DNA of 37,838 bases from CALGSZ01 sp042408955 (GTDB taxonomy: Bacteria; Chloroflexota; Chloroflexia; Thermomicrobiales; UBA6265): contig JBHOQQ010000112.1 in the NCBI GenBank assembly GCA_042408955.1, forward strand, positions 1 to 37,838, read 5' to 3'. Below the pieces are notes generated by a model that ran no database searches, was not told the DNA's origin, and saw only the letters and a program-made list of their open reading frames with translations. Position 1 is the first letter of the stretch. Every line of letters starts with the position of its first letter. Below are positions 7,568-15,470 of this stretch, in pieces. The translations under genes were made by a program, and so were the position numbers.

Positions 7568-8038
7568 TCACGCCTGCGCGGTTTCCGTAGGTAACTGCGC
7601 AACTTGGCCATCGCCGGGCAATGCCGGCGGAACAGGAGAGACGCCTTGATCGAGCGCGAAGTAGGGCGTGGGCTCCAGCGGAGGCACTTGCCATGGGTAC
7701 GCCTTGCGCACCTCTTCGAACGAAGCCGTCACTTGCTCGAACTCTTCTGGCTCGGCCTCTTCGTCCGGCCGGGGGAGCGCACGGAGCAGCGCTTGCGCCG
7801 TCCCATACTCGATCAGGGGGCGCAGTACGCTGCCTCGCGCGGGTGGGACGCGCGGCATATGGAACCCTGGTACGGTGGAGCGATCCGGCACCTGGCCCGG
7901 ATGCTGGGGCGACTCGGTTGCGCCAGGTGCCGGCGGTGGCTTGGGGTAGCTGCGCGCCTGGTTCGTTGAGCCCAGGATTCCTCCTCGATTGTGCCGTTGC
8001 TCCGTCACCGTCTCCTCCCAATCGCTCGTACGCGACAT
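7568..8038 (-). CDS. Hypothetical proline- and glutamate-rich protein
   Basis: A predicted 156-residue protein that I cannot assign. The first 70 residues are rich in Pro, Gly and Ser and look disordered. The central part (RPLIEYGTAQALLRAL, then EFEQVTASFEEVRKAYPW) looks helical and acidic, and the C terminus is again Pro-rich. No signal peptide or membrane segment is visible. Start ATG 8038 lies 20 bp downstream of the methyltransferase stop, so the two are probably one transcript. Support for it being real is the spacing and the acidic helical middle, which is unlike the Arg-rich shadow frames around it. Function unknown. Confidence 0.5.
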   Translation of the reverse strand: MSRTSDWEETVTEQRHNRGGILGSTNQARSYPKPPPAPGATESPQHPGQVPDRSTVPGFHMPRVPPARGSVLRPLIEYGTAQALLRALPRPDEEAEPEEFEQVTASFEEVRKAYPWQVPPLEPTPYFALDQGVSPVPPALPGDGQVAQLPTETAQA

Positions 8039-8058
8039 TGCTCTTTCTGCGCACAATG

Positions 8059-8688
8059 CTACTTCAGATTGGGAGGCCGTGCGATTGCGAGGCGAAAGAC
8101 GCCGAAGAGACGATCGCGCTCTGATTCGACCGTAAATCCTAGCCCCCTGGCAGTATCGATCGTGGTTCTTAGCAAATGACAGCCTAGCGTGCGCTCCTGA
8201 ATTGGTGCCCATAGCCGTTGGAGCAGGGCAATAGGCCAAAATGGCGAGCGCACATGCTCCAGCAACACGATCCTTCCTTCAGGGCGGCAAACCCTGGCTG
8301 CCTCGCGCAGCGCGGCAACAGGATCGGGCACGGTGCAAAGGGCGAGTGAGATTGCGACCGTATCGAAGCTGTTGTCCCGAAACCCAAGCTGCTGAGCGTC
8401 CATCTGGATGAGGACGATCGGCAAGCCCAGCGCGGCCGCGCGCTCGCGCGCCTCGCGCAGCATGCCGAGCGAGACATCGATGCCAACCGCGCGCCGCACA
8501 GCCGGCGTGTAGTACGGCAAATTGAGTCCGCTGCCGATCGCAACTTCCAGCGTATCGCCACGCAGCGCCGCGCCGAACGCCTGGCGGAAATCTCCCAGCA
8601 GGAGCCGCTCCCCCCGGCCGACAACGCGATCGTAGTCCGGAGCGAGCCGGTCGTAAATGCGTTGGATGCGGTCACGGCTGGAGTTCAT
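8059..8688 (-). CDS. Class I SAM-dependent methyltransferase (UbiE/COQ5-like)
   Basis: A roughly 209-residue methyltransferase of the Methyltransf_11/UbiE-like type. RIQRIYDRLAPDYDR is the typical N-terminal helix. Motif I is LEVAIGSGLNLPYY and motif II is AVGIDVSLGMLREAR. Further along are QMDAQQLGFRDNSFDTV and a post-motif region with EAARVCRPEGRIVLLEHV. Start ATG 8688 begins right before the conserved helix. ATG 8757 and positions up to 8868 are possible but add a Pro-rich tail without conservation. Many relatives methylate quinones or small lipids; the substrate here cannot be told. It is the first gene of the leftward set and is followed after 20 bp by the hypothetical protein. Confidence 0.82.
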   Translation of the reverse strand: MNSSRDRIQRIYDRLAPDYDRVVGRGERLLLGDFRQAFGAALRGDTLEVAIGSGLNLPYYTPAVRRAVGIDVSLGMLREARERAAALGLPIVLIQMDAQQLGFRDNSFDTVAISLALCTVPDPVAALREAARVCRPEGRIVLLEHVRSPFWPIALLQRLWAPIQERTLGCHLLRTTIDTARGLGFTVESERDRLFGVFRLAIARPPNLK

Positions 8689-8906
8689 GTCGAGCCAGGG
8701 CGGCGCCCCTTGCGCTCCACCGGCGAGATGCGCTGGCCAAGGCGCGGTAGCTGTCATCGTCACTCGCTGCCGTGGGGCCCGTCTGATCTGGTCCCACGAG
8801 GGCATCTCGGTCATTATTCCGCATGGAGACCACGTCCGGCGAGGTGGAGAACTAGACTCGAGATGCAAAGGAAGCCTGCGCCATTGGTACGAGTCAAGAA
8901 CCGCGA

Positions 8907-10085
8907 ATGACTACTCCGCCTCGCGCTGCCCGCCGGGCAGTTGTCACCATCTTTGCCGTCAACGGCGCTGCATTGTCATCGTGGTTTCCCCATATTCCAG
9001 CGGTGCAGCGGAAGCTAGAGCTCAGCGACGGAGCCCTTGGCGCCGCCCTGCTGGGCGTTCCGGCTGGCGCGCTCCTCTCGATGATCAGTTGTGGCTGGCT
9101 GCTCGCTCGCTTCGGCAGCGCGACGGTGACCCGCGCGGCCGCGCTGGCCCTCTGCGTGACACTGCCCTTACCTGGCCTGGCCCCGAACATCGCCCTGCTG
9201 GCGCTGGCGCTGGCGCTCTTGGGCATTGCGAATGGCACCCTCGATGTGGCGATGAATGCGCAAGCCGTCGAAATCGAGCGCCTGTATCGGCGCCCGATCA
9301 TGGCGTCGTTCCACGCGGCCTTCAGCCTCGGCGGACTCCTCAGCGCCGGACTGGCCATCCCGATCCTGAGTCTGGGCGCTGGCACCGTGACGCATCTGAG
9401 TGGCGCAGCCCTGGCGCTGGGGCTCGCCGCGATCACCGCTGCGCGATGGGTGCTGCCTGTTGAACCCGAAGCGAGTAGGGGGCCGGCCTTCACCCGGCCA
9501 ACGCGTGGCTTGCTCTGGCTCGGCATGATCGCGTTTTGCGTGCTGCTCGGGGAAGGAGCCATGGCCGATTGGAGCGCCGTCTACCTGCGCAACACGCTGG
9601 AGACGAGCGCGGGATTCGCGGCAGCCGGCTATGCTGCCTTTTCCGGGGCGATGGCGCTCGGCCGTCTGACTGGCGACCGGCTGATCACTCGACTCGGGCC
9701 GGAGCGCCTGATTCGCGGCGGCGGCTTGGTCGTGGCGGTCGGGCTTGGTCTGGCCGTGGTCACTGCCCATCCAGCCGCGGCGCTGATCGGCTTCGCGAGC
9801 GTCGGCGCAGGGCTATCCTGCCTGTTTCCCGTCCTGCTCAGTGCGGCGGCTCGCACCGGCAACGTTGCAACAGGCCAGGCCTTGGCAACCGTCACCGCTG
9901 TAGGCTACACCGGTTTTCTGGCTGGCCCGCCATTGATTGGGCTGGCAGCCGAGGGCATCACGCTGCGCTGGGCATTGAGCATTGTCGCAGCGCTCGGCGG
10001 TGTCATCGCGGCACTTGCCCCCGCAGTTCGCACGGCGGATCCCCCGGCCACGCCGGCGATTCCCGCGTCCAGCAGTTCGCCGTGA
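8907..10085 (+). CDS. MFS transporter (YbjJ-like)
   Basis: A 392-residue major facilitator with about 12 membrane helices. The N terminus (FAVNGAALSSWFPHIPAVQRKLELSDGALG) and the block GIANGTLDVAMNAQAVEIER resemble the YbjJ-like MFS subgroup, whose substrates are mostly unknown. GLLARFG-like WLLARFGSATVTR stands in the helix 2-3 loop where MFS motif A is expected. The second half begins around FCVLLGEGAMADWSAVYLR and has GRLTGDRLITRLG in the matching loop. Start ATG 8907 has no strong ribosome site. It is divergent from the methyltransferase gene, leaving about 220 bp for control of both. Substrate and direction of transport are unknown. Confidence 0.82.
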   Translation: MTTPPRAARRAVVTIFAVNGAALSSWFPHIPAVQRKLELSDGALGAALLGVPAGALLSMISCGWLLARFGSATVTRAAALALCVTLPLPGLAPNIALLALALALLGIANGTLDVAMNAQAVEIERLYRRPIMASFHAAFSLGGLLSAGLAIPILSLGAGTVTHLSGAALALGLAAITAARWVLPVEPEASRGPAFTRPTRGLLWLGMIAFCVLLGEGAMADWSAVYLRNTLETSAGFAAAGYAAFSGAMALGRLTGDRLITRLGPERLIRGGGLVVAVGLGLAVVTAHPAAALIGFASVGAGLSCLFPVLLSAAARTGNVATGQALATVTAVGYTGFLAGPPLIGLAAEGITLRWALSIVAALGGVIAALAPAVRTADPPATPAIPASSSSP

Positions 10086-10281
10086 GAGGAGACGCGCTGA
10101 ACCCGGCAGCGGCCCCATAATCCAGTGCGAAGCGACCGCCTCCCACCCTCATCACCCATCCCTGCTACCGGAAACCGTTTGGAAAATCGGCAGAAATACG
10201 GATGTGCTCGCCGCGACGGTATGTAACGATGGTCTCGCCGCGGCTCTCGCTGCGGTTCCGGACGGTAGCAAAGGAGGATTC

Positions 10282-11749
10282 ATGCGACCCTTGTTCGCTT
10301 TCGCTTCGCTGCTCCTCATCACTGCGCTCTTTATGTCCCTTGCCCGTCCGGCTCCCGCGCATGCTCAAGAGCTCGCCATTGTCATCGAGAATTTCGCCTT
10401 CTCGCCTAACACGATCGAGATTCCCGTCGGCACAACGGTCGCCTGGACGAACACCGACGGAGTTCCCCACACGGTCACCGACGCGGCTGGTACCTTCGAC
10501 TCAGGCACGCTCGCTCCCGGAGCGAGCTTTCGCTTCACCTTCGATGAGCCTGGCACCTATACCTACCACTGTGCGCTCCATTCCCGCATGACGGCAACCA
10601 TCGTTGTGACCGCGTCCGTGGAGCCTGAGGCTACCCCGAGCGAGGGGCCAACGCCAGGCGAAGCCGCAACCCCGGGAATTCCCGCAGGGGAAGTGGAAAC
10701 AATCGGCATCTCACTCAATAACGGGAACGCGTTCGAATTTGTCGGAAAGATCGAGCAACGTGGCACCGCGTTCACGATCTATGGCTACTTTACACGGATC
10801 GCCGGACTCGCGCCGGCCGAGCTGTTTACCAATCCCGATCCTGCCAACTGGAACGAGACGACCGCCCGTTTCACACTCTTCGGCTCAGCCGAGCTGACCT
10901 CCCGCGCCATTGTTGATAATCGGTTGTTCGTCATCACCGCCGGGGGATCCGTGCAGTTCTCTGTCAATCTCGCAGCTGGTGCTTCGTTCGACGCGCCGGA
11001 GTCCTTCTTTAGCGGCACGGCGGTTAGCGAGGCACGAATCTCCATCCGCAATGTCCTCGGCACCGTCGCACCAGACACAGGGGTGACCGACGGCGGAGGT
11101 GACCTCACGCTAACAGCTGTGACGCCGTTCGACCTCGATGGCAGGCGCTACCAAATTGGGGCACCGGACAGCACGTATCGGGTTTCCTTGAGCGGGGTTG
11201 GTGTCCGGCTCGAACCAACGGAGCCGCGCGCCGTCCTCGCGATCGCCGGGTACGCGGTGACAACGCTCCCGGCTGTCGCGCCTCAGGGTGAAGCGACACC
11301 GGCCGCGGAGCCGCCTGAGACGACAGCTGCGGTCACGGTCGATCTCGGCGAGCTCAACGATTCGGGCATCTCGGGGACGGCGACGCTGCGTGAGGCCAAC
11401 GGCGAGACGGAGGTGACGATCGCCGTGACCGGCGCGACCGGCAGGCACCCGGCACACATCCATGCCGGCACGGGCAATACGCCGCCATTGACCAGGAGCT
11501 GGCACGGATTGATCACACATCCATGCCGGCACGGGCAATACCCTCGATCCGAATCCTGCCTTTCCGCTGACGCCGATCGACGCCGAGGGCCAGAGTGTCA
11601 CGGTCGTCGAGGTTAGCCTGGAAGAGTTGACCAGCGAGCCGTTAGCTATCAATGTCCCCAAATCATCCGAGGAGATCGGCGTCTACGTCGCGTGTGGCGA
11701 TATTACCGGCGAAAGCAGCGCGCAACGCGGGCTCGCCCACATGGTGTGA
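10282..11749 (+). pseudogene. Secreted blue-copper protein with CHRD-like C-terminal domain, frameshifted
   Basis: Start ATG 10282 has an excellent ribosome site (AAAGGAGG). A signal peptide (about residues 1-28, ending APAHA) is followed by a plastocyanin/azurin-like domain (30-111). Its type-1 copper ligands are His63 in GVPHTVTD and Cys97, His100 and Met103 in YHCALHSRM. A Pro/Thr linker and a middle domain of unknown type (about 135-345) follow, then a CHRD-like domain with TGATGRHPAHIHAGT. There the frame breaks: it runs into unrelated sequence and stops at 11616. Removing exactly 61 bp (one copy of a 28-bp direct repeat plus 33 bp) joins it to HAGTGNTLDPNPAFPL and a conserved-looking tail with VYVACGDI, ending at TGA 11747-11749. 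It is either a real mutation or an assembly fault. Confidence 0.8.
11453..11541 (+). repeat. 28-bp direct repeats flanking 33 bp inside the copper-protein gene
   Basis: An identical 28-bp sequence stands at 11453-11480 and 11514-11541, with 33 bp (11481-11513) between. The repeat period is 61 bp, which is not a multiple of three, so it shifts the reading frame. The repeat encodes the HIHAGTGN part of the CHRD-like domain. The 33-bp middle is not an obvious copy of neighbouring sequence. Confidence 0.9.
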
Positions 11750-11877
11750 ACGCGAACGCTTGCCTTGACGCCCGCGTTGGACCAGCTCGAATGGCGGCGA
11801 CCCGCCGAGTCGCATATCTGCCGGATCGCTGATCCGCAGCCAGCATGTCGAGGCAAACCGGCAGCGCGGAGGATAGC

Positions 11878-12513
11878 ATGGAATCAGCAGGATCCGATCT
11901 CGACCGGCTCGACGTCATCGCCACGTGGCTGCTCGCTGCGGCAAAGCCGGCCCGTTTCGCGGTCGCCATAACCGATGAAGAACGTGACGCGCTGTTCCGG
12001 CTGCGCTTCGAGGCGGTGCTGCGCCGCGGCTGGGCCAACCCAGCAGCATTTCCGGACGGATGTGAGCGCGACGCATACGATGATGTGGCGGTGCATCTTG
12101 GCGGCTGGGAAGGCGACCAGCTCGTCGCCACCGGGCGGATTGTCTTCCCAGCGCCGGGACTGCGGCTGCCGACGGAGGCGGCGTTCGACCTCACAATCGA
12201 GCCGGCCGGCGAGGCGGCGAATGTCGACCGCATGGTTGTCGCTACCAGCCAGAGCGACGCGGAGCACCGCATCCTCCTCGGACTGCTCGGCGCGATCTGG
12301 CGTGAAATCCGGCCGCGTGAGCTGTCCGTCTGGATCGGTATCAACTCCGCCGCCATGATCCGTCTCTATCGCCGGCTCGGCCTCACGATAGAGATTCTCG
12401 GGCCGCCGCGGTTACACTGGGGCGAGGAGCGCTACCCGGTACGCTTCGACGGACGGACAGCAGCGGCGGCCTTCATCCAGCGGTGGATAGGCAGGCAGGA
12501 AGGACAGACGTAG
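11878..12513 (+). CDS. GNAT-fold N-acyltransferase, LuxI/FeeM-like
   Basis: A 211-residue protein with the layout of the autoinducer-synthase / N-acyl amino acid synthase branch of the GNAT fold. Near the N terminus ITDEERDALFRLRFEAVLRRG is followed by a D-x-Y-D block (CERDAYDDVAVHLGGWEG), a strand with LVATGRIVF and a prolonged loop LRLPTEAAFDL. The second half has VDRMVVATSQ, a helix LLGLLGAIWREI, RLYRRLGLTIEILG and GEERYPVRFD. These resemble, by eye, LuxI, FeeM and exosortase-associated acyltransferases. Start ATG 11878 is chosen for its ribosome site GGAGG at 11868-11872. An MFS exporter follows on the same strand. Acyl donor and acceptor are unknown; an ordinary GNAT acetyltransferase is the alternative. 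Confidence 0.65.
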   Translation: MESAGSDLDRLDVIATWLLAAAKPARFAVAITDEERDALFRLRFEAVLRRGWANPAAFPDGCERDAYDDVAVHLGGWEGDQLVATGRIVFPAPGLRLPTEAAFDLTIEPAGEAANVDRMVVATSQSDAEHRILLGLLGAIWREIRPRELSVWIGINSAAMIRLYRRLGLTIEILGPPRLHWGEERYPVRFDGRTAAAAFIQRWIGRQEGQT

Positions 12514-12610
12514 CGATGCGCCAGATGCACTTGTGCCTGGGCAGCGCGCCGCAACATGGCATAACCGTCACGGTGCGGCCTCGCTCGACGCACGGTCTCT
12601 TCCGCAGATA

Positions 12611-12629
12611 ACCGGCGTCTTTCGCCGGT
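12611..12629 (+). promoter_or_regulatory. Perfect hairpin just before the second MFS gene
   Basis: ACCGGCG (12611-12617), a 5-nt loop TCTTT and CGCCGGT (12623-12629) form a perfect 7-bp stem. It ends only a few bases before GTG 12633 and about 18 bases before GTG 12648. There is no T-run behind it, so it is not a classic terminator. It could mask the ribosome site or be an operator. Confidence 0.5.
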
Positions 12630-12647
12630 GGGGTGGCAGGGGAAACG

Positions 12648-13919
12648 GTGCTGGCGACACTGCGCCACCGCGACTTTGCGCTATTGTGGGTAGCGGGCTT
12701 GGTGTCGGTCGCCGGCGACTACGCTCTGATCGTCGCTCTCCCGCTCCATGCCTACGAACTGACCGGCTCCGCTGTCGCGACCGGTGGCGTGTTCGCCGCC
12801 TCGCTTCTCCCCCGCGTCCTGCTCGGCTCGGTGGCCGGCGTCTTCGTCGATCGCTGGGATCGCAAGCGGGTGCTGATCGTCGCCGATCTGCTGCGCGCGC
12901 TCGCACTCCTCCCCTTGCTGGCCGTCACCTCGGTCGATCTCCTCTGGATCCTCTATGCCGTACGAGCGACGACCGGCACCCTAGCCCTCTTCTTCGGGCC
13001 GGCCGAGGCTGCGCTCTTGCCGCGCCTGGTCGGCGAAGAGCGGCTCGTGACCGCGAACGCGCTCAATGCCCTCAACGACAACCTCGGGCGGCTCGGTGGC
13101 CCGGCGGCCGGCGGCGTGCTCTACGCCTGGGGTGGGCTGCCGGCGGTGGCGGTCGCCGACGCGGCGACGTTCGTCGTCTCGGCGGTCCTGATCCTGGCGA
13201 TCCGCGCCCGCTCCCGGCCGGAGCCATCCGGCTCCCACGCGGCAGCCGCGCCGGGCTTCGCGCGGATGGCCGGGGAGTGGCGAGATGGGCTGCGGCTGAT
13301 CCGCCAGAACCGCGCTATCGGCGCGATTCTCGTCGCGCTCGGCATCGGGATGGTTGGGGAAGGCACGTTCGGCGTCGGCTTCGCGCCGCTGGTTCTGGAT
13401 GTCCTCGATGGCGGAGCGAGCGGCGCGGGAGTGCTGATGTCGGCGCAAGCGGTCGGCGGGCTGGTAGCCGGCGCGCTGGTCGCCCGCGCCGGGACGAAGC
13501 TCGCGCCTCGCCTCCTCTTCGCAGGCGGCATGATCGGGCTCGGGCTCACCGACCTCGGTGTCGCGAACGCCGGAACGGTCGCCTCGCCCGGCCGAACGGC
13601 AATCGCGCTGGCGGCGTGCTTCATGGTCCTGGCCGGTTTTCCGGTCGTCGCGATGAACGCCGCCGGCACGGGCCTGCTCCAGGCGCTGACGACGGATGAG
13701 TTCCGAGGACGAGTCTTTGGGGCGCTAAACACGGTCGAAGCAGTGGCGACCCTGATCGGACTCGGAATCGGCGGGGCGGCGATAGACCTCGTCGGCGTGG
13801 TGCCGGTCGTCAGCGCTGGCGCCGCGATGTGGCTTATCGGCGGCGCGACCGCCGCGATCCGCTTGCCGAAGGCGATGCTCGCGGCTTCGGCCGCAGGATC
13901 GGGCTCGCTGGCGCCCTGA
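12648..13919 (+). CDS. MFS exporter (MFS_3 / EntS-like)
   Basis: A roughly 423-residue major facilitator of the multidrug/siderophore exporter type. It opens with LRHRDFALLWVAGLVSVAGDYALIV, typical of MFS_3 proteins. GVFVDRWDRKRVLIVADLLRA is the motif A loop, and FFGPAEAALLPRLVGEERLVTANAL with NALNDNLGRLGGPAAGGVL is another hallmark of this group. About 12 membrane helices are visible. Start: GTG 12648 has AGGGGA a few bases upstream; GTG 12633 is possible, five codons earlier. A perfect hairpin lies directly upstream. It follows the LuxI/FeeM-like acyltransferase by about 130 bp, so it could export that enzyme's product (inference). The gene region is visibly richer in GC than its neighbours. 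Confidence 0.82.
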   Translation: MLATLRHRDFALLWVAGLVSVAGDYALIVALPLHAYELTGSAVATGGVFAASLLPRVLLGSVAGVFVDRWDRKRVLIVADLLRALALLPLLAVTSVDLLWILYAVRATTGTLALFFGPAEAALLPRLVGEERLVTANALNALNDNLGRLGGPAAGGVLYAWGGLPAVAVADAATFVVSAVLILAIRARSRPEPSGSHAAAAPGFARMAGEWRDGLRLIRQNRAIGAILVALGIGMVGEGTFGVGFAPLVLDVLDGGASGAGVLMSAQAVGGLVAGALVARAGTKLAPRLLFAGGMIGLGLTDLGVANAGTVASPGRTAIALAACFMVLAGFPVVAMNAAGTGLLQALTTDEFRGRVFGALNTVEAVATLIGLGIGGAAIDLVGVVPVVSAGAAMWLIGGATAAIRLPKAMLAASAAGSGSLAP

Positions 13920-13974
13920 TCGCAGGCGGCGCGACCGAGGCGACGCACACCGGCGGTCGCTCCCAGGCAGGTGG

Positions 13975-14105
13975 CGGCACGGTGCCGGTCACGACGATCT
14001 CCGGGTTGGCGCTGGGGTCCAGCAGCGATTCGATGCTCCGGCGATCGTGCCGCCGGTCGAGATCAGGTCGTCAACGACGAGGAACGACCCGCCGGCAGGA
14101 GCGCC
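13975..14105 (-). pseudogene. Relic of a PRPP-synthetase-like C terminus
   Basis: Read on the minus strand, 14105 to about 14040 encodes GGSFLVVDDLISTGGTIAG, the PRPP-binding loop typical of ribose-phosphate pyrophosphokinase and phosphoribosyltransferases. One base is then missing, and the next frame continues as SIESLLDPSANPEIVVTGT, which is what normally follows that loop in PRPP-synthetase-like proteins. Nothing before the loop remains: a stop codon and unrelated sequence begin directly upstream, where the DUF6766 fragment starts. The fragment is too short to work and is a decayed remnant abutting the end of the MFS gene. Confidence 0.6.
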
Positions 14106-14106
14106 G

Positions 14107-14463
14107 CTCTACATCTGGCGAGAGTTTCAGGCTGAGCAGCGCGAGCACAACCAACCGGCGCCCGTCTTCGGTCACGATGGCTACGTCTGGAGTTTGGCGG
14201 AAGCGACGTTCGAGAACTGGCAGAGCGAATTCCTCCAACTCTTCACGATGTTGGCGCTCACCTCGTTACTAATCTTCAAAGGAAGCCCGGAGTCGCGGGA
14301 CAGCGACGATGAGATGCGGGAGACGCTGTCTCGTCTGGAGCGCCAGTTGGACGAGGCATTCTGGGGAACGAGTGAGCGGAGCGACGGCGAGCCGACCGTC
14401 TCCCCAGCACGGCAGGGGGCCGCCCAACCAGGCGACAAGCGAATCCGCCAGTCCTTGCCCTAG
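14107..14463 (+). pseudogene. 5'-truncated DUF6766 membrane protein
   Basis: The open frame from about 14107 encodes YIWREFQAEQREHNQPAP, then LAEATFENWQSEFLQL, a membrane helix (FTMLALTSLLIFKGS), PESRDSD and a C-terminal coiled segment ETLSRLERQLDEAFWG. These match, from memory, the central and C-terminal part of the DUF6766 family, whose members start with a membrane helix and a WxxYNxEQxEHG block. The first helix is missing. Upstream in the same frame is sequence belonging to the PRPP-synthetase relic on the other strand, and no credible ribosome site is present. It therefore looks like a fusion scar rather than a working gene. Its TAG stop shares the CTAG at 14460-14463 with the stop of the convergent pit gene. 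Confidence 0.6.
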
Positions 14464-15470
14464 ACCATACCAGGGATCAGATCGACGATGCGGAAGGCGA
14501 TCCAGCCGAAGATCACGCAGGCGGGGATGGTCACGACCCAGGCGGAGACGATCCGTCCGGCAATCCCCCACCGCACCGCCGACAGCCGTTTCGTGGCGCC
14601 AACGCCGAGGATGGCCGAGGATATGACATGCGTCGTGGAAACGGGAATCCCCAACCGGCTTGCCGTCTCAATGACCGTTGCTGCTGCCGTCTCCGCGGCA
14701 AACCCGTCAATCGGCCGCAGCTCGACCACTTTCAAGCCCATGGTTCGCACGATGCGCCAGCCGCCGATCGCCGTCCCCATCCCCATGGCGAACGCCGCAG
14801 CCAGTATCACCCACAGTGGGACGCCCCACTCAACGCCCGTCCACCCATAGTAGGTCGCGAGCGACATCGTAATGACGCCCATTGTCTTCTGCGCGTCGTT
14901 GCTGCCGTGGCTGAACGCCATATAGGCAGCCGAAATGAGCTGGAGCCGGCCGAATAGATTCCCAACGAGCCGGGGCCGGGCCCGCCCAAACAACCAGAGC
15001 AACCCGAAGAGAAGCAGCAGCGCCCCGGCGAAGCCAATGAGCGGCGAAAAGACCAGCCCTTCTAGTACCTTCCGCACGCCCGCGAACTGAATGGTGTCCC
15101 AACCCGCTTCGGCGACCCCCGCGCCGACGATCGAGAAGACGAGGGCGTGGCTTGAGCTCGATGGGATGCCAAACCACCAGGTGACGAGATCCCAGACAAT
15201 CGCCGAAATGAGTGCCGCGACCACGAGCTCCTGGGTCGCCGCCTCGGGCGGAACGATTCCCTTGCCGACCGTCCCGGCCACTGCCGTCCCGGAGAGTGCC
15301 CCGACGACATTGAGCACAGCCGCCATCATCACGGCCCGTCCCGGCGTGAGGACGCGCGTCGCCACCGATGTTGCGATCGCGTTGGCCGTGTCGTGAAAGC
15401 CGTTGATGAAATCGAACGCCAGGCCGAGAACGACGACCAGAACCAGCAGCGCGAACGATGAATCAACCAT
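14460..15470 (-). CDS. pit: Low-affinity inorganic phosphate transporter (Pit/PHO4 family)
   Basis: A 336-residue PiT-type permease, which imports phosphate (as metal phosphate) using the ion gradient. The N-terminal family signature is FDFINGFHDTANAIATSVATRVL; the second-half counterpart is MGTAIGGWRIVRTMG with RLGIPVSTTHVISSAILGVG. SHGSNDAQKTMGV, in the middle, is another PHO4 hallmark. About ten membrane helices are present. It overlaps the upstream DUF47 gene by 8 bp (start ATG 15470 lies inside the end of that gene), so the two are translationally coupled, the usual arrangement for these families. No Pho-box was identified. Confidence 0.93.
   Translation of the reverse strand: MVDSSFALLVLVVVLGLAFDFINGFHDTANAIATSVATRVLTPGRAVMMAAVLNVVGALSGTAVAGTVGKGIVPPEAATQELVVAALISAIVWDLVTWWFGIPSSSSHALVFSIVGAGVAEAGWDTIQFAGVRKVLEGLVFSPLIGFAGALLLLFGLLWLFGRARPRLVGNLFGRLQLISAAYMAFSHGSNDAQKTMGVITMSLATYYGWTGVEWGVPLWVILAAAFAMGMGTAIGGWRIVRTMGLKVVELRPIDGFAAETAAATVIETASRLGIPVSTTHVISSAILGVGATKRLSAVRWGIAGRIVSAWVVTIPACVIFGWIAFRIVDLIPGMV

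Noticed and set aside
9982..10281. N-terminal extension of the copper protein upstream of 10282
   Set aside because: It overlaps the MFS gene, is Arg-rich shadow sequence, and the strong ribosome site and signal peptide fix the start at 10282.
12533..13699. Arg-rich open frame overlapping the second MFS exporter
   Set aside because: Composition is typical of a shifted frame in GC-rich DNA; the MFS frame has clear motifs and helices.
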